Shown here in pieces: positions 36,452 through 45,888 of a DNA stretch of 64,000 nucleotides; position 1 is the stretch's first letter; the number at the start of each line of letters is the position of its first letter. The position numbers and the translations under genes were made by a program. The notes beneath the pieces were generated by a model that was not told where the DNA came from, searched no databases, and saw nothing but the letters and a program-made list of their open reading frames with translations. This DNA comes from Chitinophaga filiformis (GTDB lineage: Bacteria; Bacteroidota; Bacteroidia; Chitinophagales; Chitinophagaceae), in the NCBI RefSeq assembly GCF_023100805.1, contig NZ_CP095855.1, positions 372,001 to 436,000 of the forward strand, written 5' to 3'.

Positions 36452-37936
36452 TTAATACTGACCTGCTTCCAGCTTGCTGGGTGAGAGCAGGTACTGCTTA
36501 TCTACTTTGTCTAAAATTACGTAAATCGAATCTTTATTCTGATCTAAACCATAAAGAATGATCCGTGTATCACTGGGTCTTTCATAATGTAATACAAATG
36601 GAGGGTCTTTCTTCTTACTGGTATTCGGACGATCAGTTGCATTACGCCGCTGCCGTTCCCGGCCCTGGTTCGATGCACTTCTGTTCTTGTCCCGCAGCGA
36701 AAGTTCCTGCCTTACTGTGTCAGCCTCATAATAGAAGAACCTCCTTCCGCCGGCAACACCCGCCAGTTCAAAATTACGGTCTATATCATTTTTCGGGGAA
36801 CCACCGCCATTGCTGAGGTCCAGCCACACCGGCCTGTTCACCTGGTAAGTGAGGGTAGACCATTTTTCGAAAGTTACATTTTGCCATCTTACCGAATCCA
36901 GTGGCGAATAAGGGATCACCTTGTTATTCAGCCGGAATTCAGTCACATTGTAATAACCACGCGTACCGGTCAATCCTTTTTCAACAGGTTGCTTGTAAGG
37001 ATCATACAGAAAGTTCCACATCTGCAGGTAAAACAGTATAAATACGAACAGGAGGAAAGTAACTCCCTTCAGTGCCCAGCGTCCATATTTCTGCCATGCC
37101 TTGCTGAAGCTGGGATAATAATGCACAGGTACTGTATAACGTTCCAATACCAGCAGGTTGTAGATCTTTGGAATATCATATGCCAGTACGAACATTCCCA
37201 GCAATACAAAGTAAGAGGCATATATATGCACACCGCCATCATAAGCAAAATTCACAAAAGTGATATTGGCCAGCGCACCTGCCAGCAATACAGCGCCAAT
37301 AGCGGCTGTACCCCGGAAGAATAACAGTATACCTGCCCCTACTTCCACAATACCCGCAAATACCTGGTACCAGGGCACAATGCCGATCGACAACCAGTAG
37401 ATCTTCTGTGCAGTGAAATCGCCGAAATTGGTATGCAGGTTAGAGATAGACGGATAAGGCATCTGCACCGGAAACAATTTGGTATAACCAAACCCGATAA
37501 TACCTATCCCTGCACGATAACGCACTATCACCCGCAGCCAGTAGTACAGCAGATTGTACTCCAGCCTTTTGCGGTCAAATAAACTCCAGATCACCGCTCC
37601 CGCTACGGCTATTGCCAATGCCGCCACCCAGCTGGCGTAACTGGCAATTCCCCAGCGACCGCTTTCTGAGTCTACATTCCAGAGGTTAGGCTGAAACCTC
37701 GCGATATCATATACATCACGATACTTCAGATGCACCCAGTCCATTGTGAAAAGGTGTGTATACCAGTTCCAGCTGGTAGGAATGCTCATGATCACAAAAA
37801 AGATAAAGGCAATACGGAATGCCCATCTTTGATATACCTTCCAGGGCTTTGGCGGTACAGCAGCAGCCTGGTTTACAGTATCCGGCGCTATCGGTGCTGC
37901 CTGCGCTATGGCAGGTGAATTAGCGATATCAGACAT
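36452..37936 (-). CDS. DoxX-like multi-span membrane protein with soluble C-terminal domain (paralogue 2)
   Basis: 494 residues. About eight hydrophobic segments in the first ~320 residues enclose a DoxX-like core (RYRAGIGIIGFGYTKLFPVQMPYPS, then VFAGIVEVGAGILLFFRGTA). A ~170-residue C-terminal soluble domain follows, beginning YYNVTEFRLNNK and ending DSIYVILDKVDKQYLL. A basic Gln/Arg/Asn-rich insertion (residues ~420-440) is absent from the paralogue. It is the last gene of the SoxD-SoxC-SusC-SusD-DoxX operon, 10 bp from its paralogue. DoxX/DoxD proteins can be quinone-reactive; a role in passing electrons from sulfur oxidation to quinone is inferred. Confidence 0.75.
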   Translation of the reverse strand: MSDIANSPAIAQAAPIAPDTVNQAAAVPPKPWKVYQRWAFRIAFIFFVIMSIPTSWNWYTHLFTMDWVHLKYRDVYDIARFQPNLWNVDSESGRWGIASYASWVAALAIAVAGAVIWSLFDRKRLEYNLLYYWLRVIVRYRAGIGIIGFGYTKLFPVQMPYPSISNLHTNFGDFTAQKIYWLSIGIVPWYQVFAGIVEVGAGILLFFRGTAAIGAVLLAGALANITFVNFAYDGGVHIYASYFVLLGMFVLAYDIPKIYNLLVLERYTVPVHYYPSFSKAWQKYGRWALKGVTFLLFVFILFYLQMWNFLYDPYKQPVEKGLTGTRGYYNVTEFRLNNKVIPYSPLDSVRWQNVTFEKWSTLTYQVNRPVWLDLSNGGGSPKNDIDRNFELAGVAGGRRFFYYEADTVRQELSLRDKNRSASNQGRERQRRNATDRPNTSKKKDPPFVLHYERPSDTRIILYGLDQNKDSIYVILDKVDKQYLLSPSKLEAGQY

Positions 37937-37946
37937 AAGGTTGATT

Positions 37947-39293
37947 TTAAAGTTTAAGCGGTTTACGGCGACCTTCTATCAATGGATATTTCCTGTTGAG
38001 CTTATCCAGCACTACATACACGGAGTCCTGCTTTTCATTGATACCGGAAAGAATGATCCGGCTGCTGTCGGGCCTTGTATAGTGCAGCACCAGTTTTTCC
38101 TGCTGATGATACCTGTTCTTATTCTGCAGGTATAATACCTGTCGGGAAGCATCAATGCCATAGCTATAGTAATGCCTGCTCACCGCGCCTGCCAGCTCAT
38201 AATTCCTTTCCTGATCTTTTGCATAGATCTCTTCCGTATTTGCCAGGTCAGGATGCACATAGCGGTTGGAACGGATACTGAGCGTAGCCCATTTCTCAAA
38301 CACAACATCTTTCCAGCGCAAAGTGTCTGTCAGTGAATAAGGCAGCTCCTGGTTATTGACGCGGAACTCCGTTACGTTGTAAATACCTGCGGCATCTGCC
38401 AGTCCGGGCGTTTCCGGGTACTGGTAGCCATTATGCTTATAGCTGGCATAGGTCTTATATCCATACAGCCCTACGAAGAAAAAGATGAACAGGGTTTTCA
38501 ATACCACCCTTGCACTGCGGTGCCATGGCCGGGCTAAATAAGGCCTTACCGTATTGGGAGCGGTAGGCAATTCCAGTGTCAGCAAATGAATGATACGCAC
38601 CGCATCATATGCCAGTAAGAACAGCGCCAGTATCACCAGGTAGAAGCTATATACATATTCACCACCTTCATAGGCAAGATTGGACATGAATACATTGCCG
38701 GTAAATGTAATGATGATGCCTGCACCGATAGTTGCTGTTCTTCTGCTGAACAGTAATAGCCCTGCGCCTGTTTCTACCAGTCCCAGGAAAGTTTCCATAG
38801 AAGGCACTACGCCCGTGCTCATCGCAAAGATCTTCCAGGCCGACAGGTCGCCGTACTGGGTATTTAACTGGCTGATGGAAGGATAGGGCAATTGTTGTGG
38901 GAACAGTTTGAGCAGTCCGTAAGCGATAACACCTATCGCCAGGCGGTAGCGCACGATGACGCGCAACCAGTAATACAGCTGGTTATATTCCCTGCGCTGC
39001 CTGTCCAGGTAAGTCCAGATCAGTGTACCTGTCAATGCGATAAAAGCAATGATCCCCCAGTCTGCAAAGCCGCCAAAAGGGCTATCAGAGGGCAGCAGCT
39101 TAGGCGTATACCTCGCGAGATAAAAAATATCTCCGAAGCCCGATCCTCCCCAGTGGACGTGGAACAGGGTACTGAAATATTCCGGGGCCAGCGGAATACA
39201 CTGGATAACGAAATAGATGAAAAAGAAACGGAAAAGGATCTTCCAGGATGCTTTCCACGCCTGCGGTGGTAATAAGTTTGCCGGATGTGCCAT
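37947..39293 (-). CDS. DoxX-like multi-span membrane protein with soluble C-terminal domain (paralogue 1)
   Basis: 448 residues, collinear with the next gene. Hydrophobic spans enclose RYRLAIGVIAYGLLKLFPQQLPYPS and TFLGLVETGAGLLLFSRRTATIG, followed by a soluble tail (YNVTEFRVNNQELPYS to DSVYVVLDKLNRKYPL). The two proteins are clearly a tandem duplication. The motif KLFPxQxPYPSIS is shared and may be functional. It lies 37 bp after the SusD gene. HTTM-type membrane carboxylases are an alternative fold, but the E-x-GAGxLLF segment fits DoxX better. Confidence 0.75.
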   Translation of the reverse strand: MAHPANLLPPQAWKASWKILFRFFFIYFVIQCIPLAPEYFSTLFHVHWGGSGFGDIFYLARYTPKLLPSDSPFGGFADWGIIAFIALTGTLIWTYLDRQRREYNQLYYWLRVIVRYRLAIGVIAYGLLKLFPQQLPYPSISQLNTQYGDLSAWKIFAMSTGVVPSMETFLGLVETGAGLLLFSRRTATIGAGIIITFTGNVFMSNLAYEGGEYVYSFYLVILALFLLAYDAVRIIHLLTLELPTAPNTVRPYLARPWHRSARVVLKTLFIFFFVGLYGYKTYASYKHNGYQYPETPGLADAAGIYNVTEFRVNNQELPYSLTDTLRWKDVVFEKWATLSIRSNRYVHPDLANTEEIYAKDQERNYELAGAVSRHYYSYGIDASRQVLYLQNKNRYHQQEKLVLHYTRPDSSRIILSGINEKQDSVYVVLDKLNRKYPLIEGRRKPLKL

Positions 39294-39330
39294 ACCTGCA
39301 ATGTTTATGTGATGAAATATCGGATAGTGT

Positions 39331-40662
39331 TCAATAACCGGGATTCGGATCCAAAGCCTTGTCAGCGCTCAGTTCCACGGCAGGAATAGGCATCAGGTAC
39401 CGGCGCTCGTCTGTTAGACCCAATACGGTTGCGGCCCGGTTCGTTCTCACCAGGTCATACCAGCGGTGCGGTTCAAAGGCAAACTCCAGCCTTCGCTCGT
39501 TCTCTATTGCCAGCAGAATATCGCCCTGTGAAATAGCGGTACTGGCTGTCAGACCGGCCCTGTCCCGCACAGCGTCGAGGTCTGCCAGAGCGCCTTCCAG
39601 GTTGCCCTGTTGCGCCCTTGCTTCAGCACGAATGAGGTACTGCTCTGCAATACGCAGCACATAAGCAGGATCTGTTGCAGGGCTGCGGTAATAGAAGTTG
39701 CCATACCATAGTCCCTGGTTGGTAATGGCCACTGCGGCCTTACGGTTGCCGCCAACAGCCCGGTCATTGATCAGCGCAATAAAGGCGTCATTGGGCGCCC
39801 ATTGACGGGTACCCCCGTTTGCAGGGGGTTGCCAGTACCCCCTGTGCGCATTCACATTGTTTGCGCTGTAGGATATTTCGAAGATGGATTCGTTTGTGGC
39901 CACCACGTTATTGGCAAAAAAGGCGCTATAGGGCTTTATAAGGCTATATTTTGCGTCGGCTATCAGTTTTGAAGAGTAGGCCTCGGCCTGCTCCCAATTC
40001 GCTCTATAGAGGTAAAAACGGGCCATTAATGCCCATACGGTTTTCCGGGTGGCACGGTAGCGGTTAGTTGTTTCCGGCAACAAAGGCTCTGCCGTCTGCA
40101 GGTCGCTCAGTACCTGTGCGTATGTCTGCTCCAGCGTACTCCTTTTAAGCCCTTTCGTATCGTTGATGTTGGTGGTAGCTTTCAGCACCAGCTGTACGCC
40201 TCCCCAGGTACGGGCCAGGTCAAAATAAGCCAGTGCCCGTATGAAATAGGCCTCGCCTGTCAATGCATTCTTTTCATCCTGTGTAAAGGTGGCATCTGCC
40301 ACGGCGGGTACTTTACCGATCACCTGGTTGGCCCTGTTGATGGTGGAGTATATTCCTGCCCAGACAGTGGCTACATTGGCGTTATCGGCCTTTACATTGT
40401 GTGAAATGAACTGCTGTATCACCGACTGCGATCCTGTCCACTGTATGTTGTCGCCCGATAAATAGCCGATGGTCTGAAAAAGGGATCCATAATAGGCATC
40501 GTCCCCCAATTCACGATACATACCTCTGACAGCCGTTTGTGCGGAGGCTTCGTCAACAATGGTCGCATCATCCGAAACGGAGTCACGGGGCTCGACATCC
40601 AGGAAATCTTTGCAGGCAGAGAGCAGTAATACAAGTGGTAATATGCGGATAAGTATTTTCAT
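39331..40662 (-). CDS. SusD/RagB family surface lipoprotein
   Basis: 443 residues with lipoprotein signal LVLLLSAC followed by KDFLDVEPRDSVSDD, the usual SusD start. TPR-like helices follow, with GEAYFIRALAYFDLARTWGG and the C-terminal AIENERRLEFAFEPHRWYDLVRT motif. SusD proteins cap SusC channels on the cell surface and deliver substrate. It lies 22 bp after its SusC partner. Unlike usual loci, no glycoside hydrolase is encoded in this operon. The partners are sulfur-redox enzymes, so the cargo may not be a glycan. Confidence 0.93.
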   Translation of the reverse strand: MKILIRILPLVLLLSACKDFLDVEPRDSVSDDATIVDEASAQTAVRGMYRELGDDAYYGSLFQTIGYLSGDNIQWTGSQSVIQQFISHNVKADNANVATVWAGIYSTINRANQVIGKVPAVADATFTQDEKNALTGEAYFIRALAYFDLARTWGGVQLVLKATTNINDTKGLKRSTLEQTYAQVLSDLQTAEPLLPETTNRYRATRKTVWALMARFYLYRANWEQAEAYSSKLIADAKYSLIKPYSAFFANNVVATNESIFEISYSANNVNAHRGYWQPPANGGTRQWAPNDAFIALINDRAVGGNRKAAVAITNQGLWYGNFYYRSPATDPAYVLRIAEQYLIRAEARAQQGNLEGALADLDAVRDRAGLTASTAISQGDILLAIENERRLEFAFEPHRWYDLVRTNRAATVLGLTDERRYLMPIPAVELSADKALDPNPGY

Positions 40663-40684
40663 GATATTCTTCGTTAAATGTTTC

Positions 40685-43600
40685 CTACAATGTCACGTTC
40701 AAACCAAACTGCAAAGTGCGGGACTGTGGCGGCGTACCCAGGTCTATACCCTGTACCGTCTGTGTGGCGGTCACATTTGCTTCGGGATCAGGTCCTGTGT
40801 ATTTGGTAAGCAGCCACAGGTTATTCCCGGCAAAGTAGACCCGTAAGGCATTCAGATGCCAGCGGCTGGTCAGCGACTTAGGCAGTGTATAACCTACTGT
40901 CAGGGCCTGCAGCCGCAGGAAGGAACCATTCTCGATAAAACGGCTGTTCTGTTCCAGCGTGTAGTTGTTGCCTGCTTTCGTCAGGCGGGGTACGTCGGTG
41001 AAATCGCCTTCCTTCTGCCAGCGTTTCAGCTGACTGGCAAACAGTACCCTGTTCGCATCGCGGGTACCGCCCCCTTCTCCAAAGAAGCGGTTCAGGTTCA
41101 ACACCTTGTTGCCATACTGGAAGTTGAACTGTACAGATGCATCGAAGGCTTTCCAGGTGAAGCTGTTATTGATACCGCCGAAAAATTTGGGCAGGGCATT
41201 CCCCACGATCTGCCTGTCGGCTACCGTGATGCTACCATCTCCATTCACATCCTGGAATACGGCATTACCGGTTTTAGGATCTACATATTGTTGTTTGTAC
41301 ATCCAGAAGGAATACATGGAATATCCCTGCTGCATCCTGATCCAGTCACGGTTGTACTGCGTGATGGGTACCGGCAGCTTTTCCACCTTGTTCACATTGC
41401 CGGAAATGGTGAAAGAGGTATTCCAGGTAAAATCTCCCTGCTTGATATTTTCAGAGCGGATAGCCACTTCATACCCCTTGTTGCCGATCTCTCCCGCATT
41501 GGAGTAATAGGTGGTATAACCGGTATTGGAAGGAACGGGAAGCTGGAGCAGCACATCCGTAGTCTTCTTTGAATAGACATTCACTTCCAGCGATACACGT
41601 CCATCCAGGAAACCTGCGTCCAGTCCCAGGTTGGCCTGTGTGGTCTTCTCCCAGCGCAGATCGGGGTTGGCGAGTTGTAATGGCGCGGTGGCTGCTTTGT
41701 CTCCTCCGCTTTCAGCGTCAGGATAGCCGCCGGCGCCCGTCCACAGGCCGCGGGCTGCATAGTCGTTGATGCCGCTCTGGTTGCCGGTCACACCATAGCT
41801 GGCCCTCAGTTTCAGGTCGCTGAGGAACTGTACATCTTTCAGGAACTGCTCTTCCTTCAGCCGCCATGCTGCACCCACTGCAGGGAAGTACCCCCAGCGG
41901 TGATTACTGCCAAAACGGGAAGAGCCATCGGCACGAACGCTCAACTCGAGGTAGTACTTACTGTTGTAGTTGTAATCAACACGGGAAAAGAAAGAGGCAA
42001 GTGTTCCCTGCGTCCATGTCTGGCCGGAGGTACGCGTGGATGCGGACGAAATATCCTTATAGGCATTGTTCGGGAAACCTGTACCCTGGGCGAAAGTCCT
42101 TCCCAGTGTATTCTGCTGGATAGTATTTCCCACTACGGCGCCAAATGAATGTCCGCGGCCCAGTTTCTTACGGTAGGATAATGTCTGTTCATTGATCCAG
42201 GTACTGTTCTGTGTAATGGAAGATGTAGCCAAGCCATTGGCAGGCGCTGCGCCCAGCTGTGTTTTATCATTCCAGTATTCGGATTCATCATAGTTGTTAT
42301 AATCCACACTCCAGCTGGTACGGAACTTCAGGTCGCGCAGTATTTCCGCTTCTGCATATACGTTGCCGATATACCTCAAACTGATCGTATGCACATCGTA
42401 GTTATTCAGCAATACCTGCAGGTTGTCGAAACCGGCCCAGCGGGCAGGTGTGCCATCAGGATTGGTTTCCGGCAGATAAGTGGGTGTATGCAAAGCAGAC
42501 TGCAGCAAGCCACCCTGCGGCCCGTCGCCCGCGCGGGCCTGGTTCCTGTAGGAACGGGTAATACCATTGCTCACGCCTATCTGTACCCTGTCATTGATCT
42601 TATGGTCAACGTTCAGTTTCAGGCTGGCCCTTTCAAAGAAAACGGGACGGATATTGGCTTCCTGTTTGGTATAACCGGCGCCGATGTAGAACTTCGTCTT
42701 TTCCGAACCGCCATTCAGCGACAGATCATAATTAGCCAGCTGGCCGGTGCGGAAAAGTTCTCCCAGCCTGTCGTAGGTTTTCTGCTCTTCCGGTAGTCCG
42801 CGGCCACCTTCTGCAACAGGACGGAAAGGCCTGTTGGCAAATGTCTGGTTCAGGGAAGGATTGTCTATGCCTGTATTGATCCAGTATTCATTGATCAATG
42901 CAGCATGCTGAGGCCCTGTTGTTAAATCCCATAATTCCGGCGCCTTTGCAAAGCCATGCGATACATTCACATTGACCTTCGTACGCTCGCCGTAATTCCC
43001 CCTTTTGGTAGTAACGATCACAACACCATTCGCGCCGCGTGAACCATAGATAGCAGTGGCGCTGGCATCTTTCAATACTTCTATACTGGCAATGTCTGCC
43101 GGATTAATGTCCGCAATAGGAGAGGTGGCACGGCCACCGGTGCTGACAGTCTGCAAACTGGTATTATTCACAAACACCCCGTCCACCACATACAAAGGAT
43201 CATTGCCTGCATTAATGGAAGTTGTGCCACGCACGCGTACAAATACACCATCTCCCGGCACACCGGTGTTGGAGTTGATCTGCAGGCCTGCGGCCTTTCC
43301 CTGCAGCTGGGCGTCAAAGCCTGCCACAGGTATATTCTTCGTTTCAGCAGCGTTGATGGTTGATACGGAACTTGTCAGGTTACGGCGTTCCTGTGTACCA
43401 TACCCCACCACCACTACTTCGCTGAGTTTCTTATCGTCTGTTTCAAGTTGTACATGGAGGGGAAGGTTTGCAGCCACCTTTACTTCCCGTGGTTTGTAGC
43501 CGATATAGGTAAAAATAAGTACGGCATCTGCAGGTACATTTAATTCGAAAGAACCGTCTATACGTGTGAGGGCGCCCCGTTTTGAGCCCTTTACTATTAC

Positions 43601-43816
43601 ACTTACACCGGGCAATTGCTGGCCGTTTACATCTGTTACCTTTCCTTTTACGGGAACATCTGCCGGAAGATTGCTGGCAACAGCATGTTTAGCGGCTGCT
43701 GGCAGCGCCGCCCCCCATATTTCCGGGCTTCCCAGTACGGCGGGAATAAGCAGGAAACCCGCATTTCGCGCAAGTCTGCGTATCGCAGGAACATGCCCAT
43801 AGTCGAAGAACGTCAT
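40685..43816 (-). CDS. SusC/RagA family TonB-dependent transporter
   Basis: 1043 residues. A signal region is followed by a carboxypeptidase-regulatory-like domain (VKGKVTDVNGQQLPGVSVIV to YIGYKPREV). Next is the TonB box/plug start LSEVVVVGYGTQERRNLTSSV, the SusC motif DASATAIYGSRGANGVVIVTT, and a long beta-barrel ending QSRTLQFGLNVTL. It is an outer-membrane active importer driven by TonB. It lies 29 bp after the SoxC-like gene and 22 bp before SusD in one operon. Substrate not predictable; see the operon finding. Confidence 0.93.
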   Translation of the reverse strand: MTFFDYGHVPAIRRLARNAGFLLIPAVLGSPEIWGAALPAAAKHAVASNLPADVPVKGKVTDVNGQQLPGVSVIVKGSKRGALTRIDGSFELNVPADAVLIFTYIGYKPREVKVAANLPLHVQLETDDKKLSEVVVVGYGTQERRNLTSSVSTINAAETKNIPVAGFDAQLQGKAAGLQINSNTGVPGDGVFVRVRGTTSINAGNDPLYVVDGVFVNNTSLQTVSTGGRATSPIADINPADIASIEVLKDASATAIYGSRGANGVVIVTTKRGNYGERTKVNVNVSHGFAKAPELWDLTTGPQHAALINEYWINTGIDNPSLNQTFANRPFRPVAEGGRGLPEEQKTYDRLGELFRTGQLANYDLSLNGGSEKTKFYIGAGYTKQEANIRPVFFERASLKLNVDHKINDRVQIGVSNGITRSYRNQARAGDGPQGGLLQSALHTPTYLPETNPDGTPARWAGFDNLQVLLNNYDVHTISLRYIGNVYAEAEILRDLKFRTSWSVDYNNYDESEYWNDKTQLGAAPANGLATSSITQNSTWINEQTLSYRKKLGRGHSFGAVVGNTIQQNTLGRTFAQGTGFPNNAYKDISSASTRTSGQTWTQGTLASFFSRVDYNYNSKYYLELSVRADGSSRFGSNHRWGYFPAVGAAWRLKEEQFLKDVQFLSDLKLRASYGVTGNQSGINDYAARGLWTGAGGYPDAESGGDKAATAPLQLANPDLRWEKTTQANLGLDAGFLDGRVSLEVNVYSKKTTDVLLQLPVPSNTGYTTYYSNAGEIGNKGYEVAIRSENIKQGDFTWNTSFTISGNVNKVEKLPVPITQYNRDWIRMQQGYSMYSFWMYKQQYVDPKTGNAVFQDVNGDGSITVADRQIVGNALPKFFGGINNSFTWKAFDASVQFNFQYGNKVLNLNRFFGEGGGTRDANRVLFASQLKRWQKEGDFTDVPRLTKAGNNYTLEQNSRFIENGSFLRLQALTVGYTLPKSLTSRWHLNALRVYFAGNNLWLLTKYTGPDPEANVTATQTVQGIDLGTPPQSRTLQFGLNVTL

Positions 43817-43845
43817 ATAGCTGATTGGTTTTTATGCTGATAATT

Positions 43846-45063
43846 CTATTTCCATTTCTCAGGACTATACACCACCTGCCCATCCCGTCTGATCAGCCAT
43901 GCTGTAACAGGGTTAAGATGATATCCTGTACCGATACCACGTGCAGCGATCAGTTCTTCCAGTGAAGGTTGTACATAGCCTGTTTCATCAATAGCGCGGC
44001 TCATAATAGCTGTGGTGTCCCCGTCCCATTGCCATAGGTATCTGAAGTAAGTATGTGCCTTGTCTAATACAGGTTCCTGCAGGCGCGCAGCGTTCCAGGT
44101 CTTTCCGGCATCTGTGCTGATCTCTACCTGGCGGATCTTACCGCGCCCGCTCCAGGCAAGTCCCCTTATTTCCACCCATCCTTTCTGCAGCTGTGCAGGG
44201 TACGCAGGATAAGTGATAATTGAGCGGGCATCCATCGTAAAACTGAACTGCCGGATCTTGCCATCTTTTACAGGTTCTGTGTATTTTGATGTCTCTTCTC
44301 TCGTCATGAAAGGGCCGTCCGACAATTCAATACGCCGTATCCATTTCACACTGGTGTTGCCTTCCCACCCCGGCAGCAGCAACCTTGCGGGATATCCCTG
44401 CTGGGGGCGAATGGCCTCCCCATTTTGTGCATAAACGATCATAGCATCTTCCCAGCCTTTACTGACGGGAATGCTGCGCGTCATCACTGCTGCGTCTGAA
44501 CCTTCTGCCAGGAACCAGCTGGCCTTGGGATGCACACCTACCTCTCTGAACAGCGTGGACAACATCACGCCGGTCCACTCACTCTGGCTGGTGAGCCCGC
44601 AGATGTCCTGCGGCGTTATGTTTTCTTTGTCCGGTTTTCTGAAATTGCCTGAGCATTCAATGAAGCAGATCCTGGATACAGATGGAAACCGCTTCAGATC
44701 GGCGAGTGAAAACACAGTCGGCTTGTCCACCATACCATGTATCATCAATTCATAGCTGTTGGGATCAATAGCAGGCACCCCCGCATGATGCCGTTCAAAA
44801 TGCAGGTCTGATGGCGTGATCATGCCATAGAGATCCTGCAAGGGCGTCTGTGAAGAAGTGAGAGAAGGCTTTCGCTGCGGATGCTCAAACGGAGATCTCG
44901 TACCCAGTACACCGGGCAGCGGTCCCACTTGTTTGGTAGGATCCACAGCCGCCTCGGGAATACCTGTCTGAACCATTTTGCCAAAAGATGACTCTACCAG
45001 CACCACAGCAGCTGTGGCAGCACCTCCCAGCAAAAGGCGACGACGCGTCATCTTTTGACTCAT
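43846..45063 (-). CDS. SoxC-like molybdopterin sulfane/sulfite dehydrogenase
   Basis: 405 residues. A twin-arginine signal (TRRRLLLGGAATAAVVL) fits export with cofactor bound. The sulfite-oxidase-type molybdopterin domain includes TPLQDLYGMITPSDLHFERH, characteristic of SoxC. The Mo-ligating Cys137 is in RICFIECSGN, and YPARLLLPGWEGNTSVKWIR follows. A C-terminal dimerisation domain comes last (IRQVEISTDAGKTWNAA). SoxC pairs with cytochrome SoxD to oxidise sulfane sulfur; relatives oxidise sulfite. The adjacent SoxD-like cytochrome gene, 43 bp upstream, supports the pairing. No SoxXA, SoxYZ or SoxB genes are in the window, so the true substrate may be sulfite or another sulfur species. Confidence 0.88.
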   Translation of the reverse strand: MSQKMTRRRLLLGGAATAAVVLVESSFGKMVQTGIPEAAVDPTKQVGPLPGVLGTRSPFEHPQRKPSLTSSQTPLQDLYGMITPSDLHFERHHAGVPAIDPNSYELMIHGMVDKPTVFSLADLKRFPSVSRICFIECSGNFRKPDKENITPQDICGLTSQSEWTGVMLSTLFREVGVHPKASWFLAEGSDAAVMTRSIPVSKGWEDAMIVYAQNGEAIRPQQGYPARLLLPGWEGNTSVKWIRRIELSDGPFMTREETSKYTEPVKDGKIRQFSFTMDARSIITYPAYPAQLQKGWVEIRGLAWSGRGKIRQVEISTDAGKTWNAARLQEPVLDKAHTYFRYLWQWDGDTTAIMSRAIDETGYVQPSLEELIAARGIGTGYHLNPVTAWLIRRDGQVVYSPEKWK

Positions 45064-45106
45064 ATTAAGTTCTATTTCGAATTACAGTTTTGTACGACAC
45101 ATATGG

Positions 45107-45682
45107 TTATTCATATGGTCCGTCCCCTCCTTTCCTGCTGTCTGTGACATAATATTTCCTGGCAGGCATGACTATGCCAGGTAAGGTTTTCGCATTGATG
45201 ACAGCATCTGCGTCAATCAGTTTGTTGGCATGTAAGAGCCAGGCTGTGACGCTGTAAACTTCATTATCTGACAGTGAGCCAGGCGCATTAAAAGGCATTG
45301 CACGACGCACATAGTCGAAGATGGTGGTGGCATATGGCCAGTAATTGCCAATAGCCTTCACACGTTTGGGCGCCTGGTCGAAAGGCAGTGCATCTGCAGT
45401 ATCAGGCGCTACAAGTATGTTGTATGGTCCTTCCACACCGGTAGCACCATGACAGGAAGCACATTTCCCGGCATAGATCAAAGCGCCATCCTGTACAGTA
45501 CCACTACCCGCAGGTAGTCCGACGCCGTCCGGACGAATAGCAATAGCTTTAGCGGCTATCTCTTTCTCCGTAGCAGGCCGGCCATATCCGAAATGTTCCG
45601 GCATAGCTGCATTACGGCGTTCACAGGCAATCATAAGGGTCCCTGCAACGCAGGCCCAAAATGGCATTCGTAGCTTAAACAT
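45107..45682 (-). CDS. SoxD-like monoheme cytochrome c lipoprotein
   Basis: 191 residues with lipoprotein signal GTLMIAC. One heme motif CASCH (residues 74-78). The rest closely follows the SoxD cytochrome domain: ATEKEIAAKAIAIRPDGVGL, AGSGTVQDGALIYAGKC, YWPYATTIFDYVRRAMPFNA (probable axial Met), LSDNEVYSVTAWLLHANKLI, DAVINAKTLPGIVMP. It should accept electrons from the SoxC-like enzyme encoded next, then pass them to the respiratory chain. It is the first gene of the operon. The upstream region carries a TATATTTG box and the shared inverted repeat at 45808-45834. Confidence 0.88.
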   Translation of the reverse strand: MFKLRMPFWACVAGTLMIACERRNAAMPEHFGYGRPATEKEIAAKAIAIRPDGVGLPAGSGTVQDGALIYAGKCASCHGATGVEGPYNILVAPDTADALPFDQAPKRVKAIGNYWPYATTIFDYVRRAMPFNAPGSLSDNEVYSVTAWLLHANKLIDADAVINAKTLPGIVMPARKYYVTDSRKGGDGPYE

Positions 45683-45785
45683 CAGATAACTGAGACTTGG
45701 ATTCTTGGTTGATTATAATGCGCAGAGTGTAACCTTACCGGTTACTGCATTTAGTCTCTTGGTGGGAGCACAATGATAATCGATG

Positions 45786-45793
45786 CAAATATA
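45786..45793 (-). promoter_or_regulatory. -7 box for SoxCD-SusCD operon
   Basis: Minus-strand TATATTTG matches TAnnTTTG, 104 bp upstream of the cytochrome ATG. No good -33 TTTG is seen at the standard distance; that position is covered by the inverted repeat, which would fit a promoter needing a regulator. Confidence 0.45.
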
Positions 45794-45807
45794 TGCAGTT
45801 CATTTTT

Positions 45808-45834
45808 AAAAGTCTACTATTTGTGTAGACTTTT
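45808..45834. promoter_or_regulatory. Inverted-repeat operator, copy A
   Basis: AAAAGTCTAC (45808-45817), 7-nt spacer, GTAGACTTTT (45825-45834): perfect 10-bp arms. The central 21 bp match the site at 57804-57824 at 18 positions. The centre is about 31 bp upstream of the -7 box centre. Confidence 0.65.
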
Positions 45835-45888
45835 ATATGAATGGTAATATTGGAGTCAAAATGAGTGGGTATATGAAGAGAGCAAATA

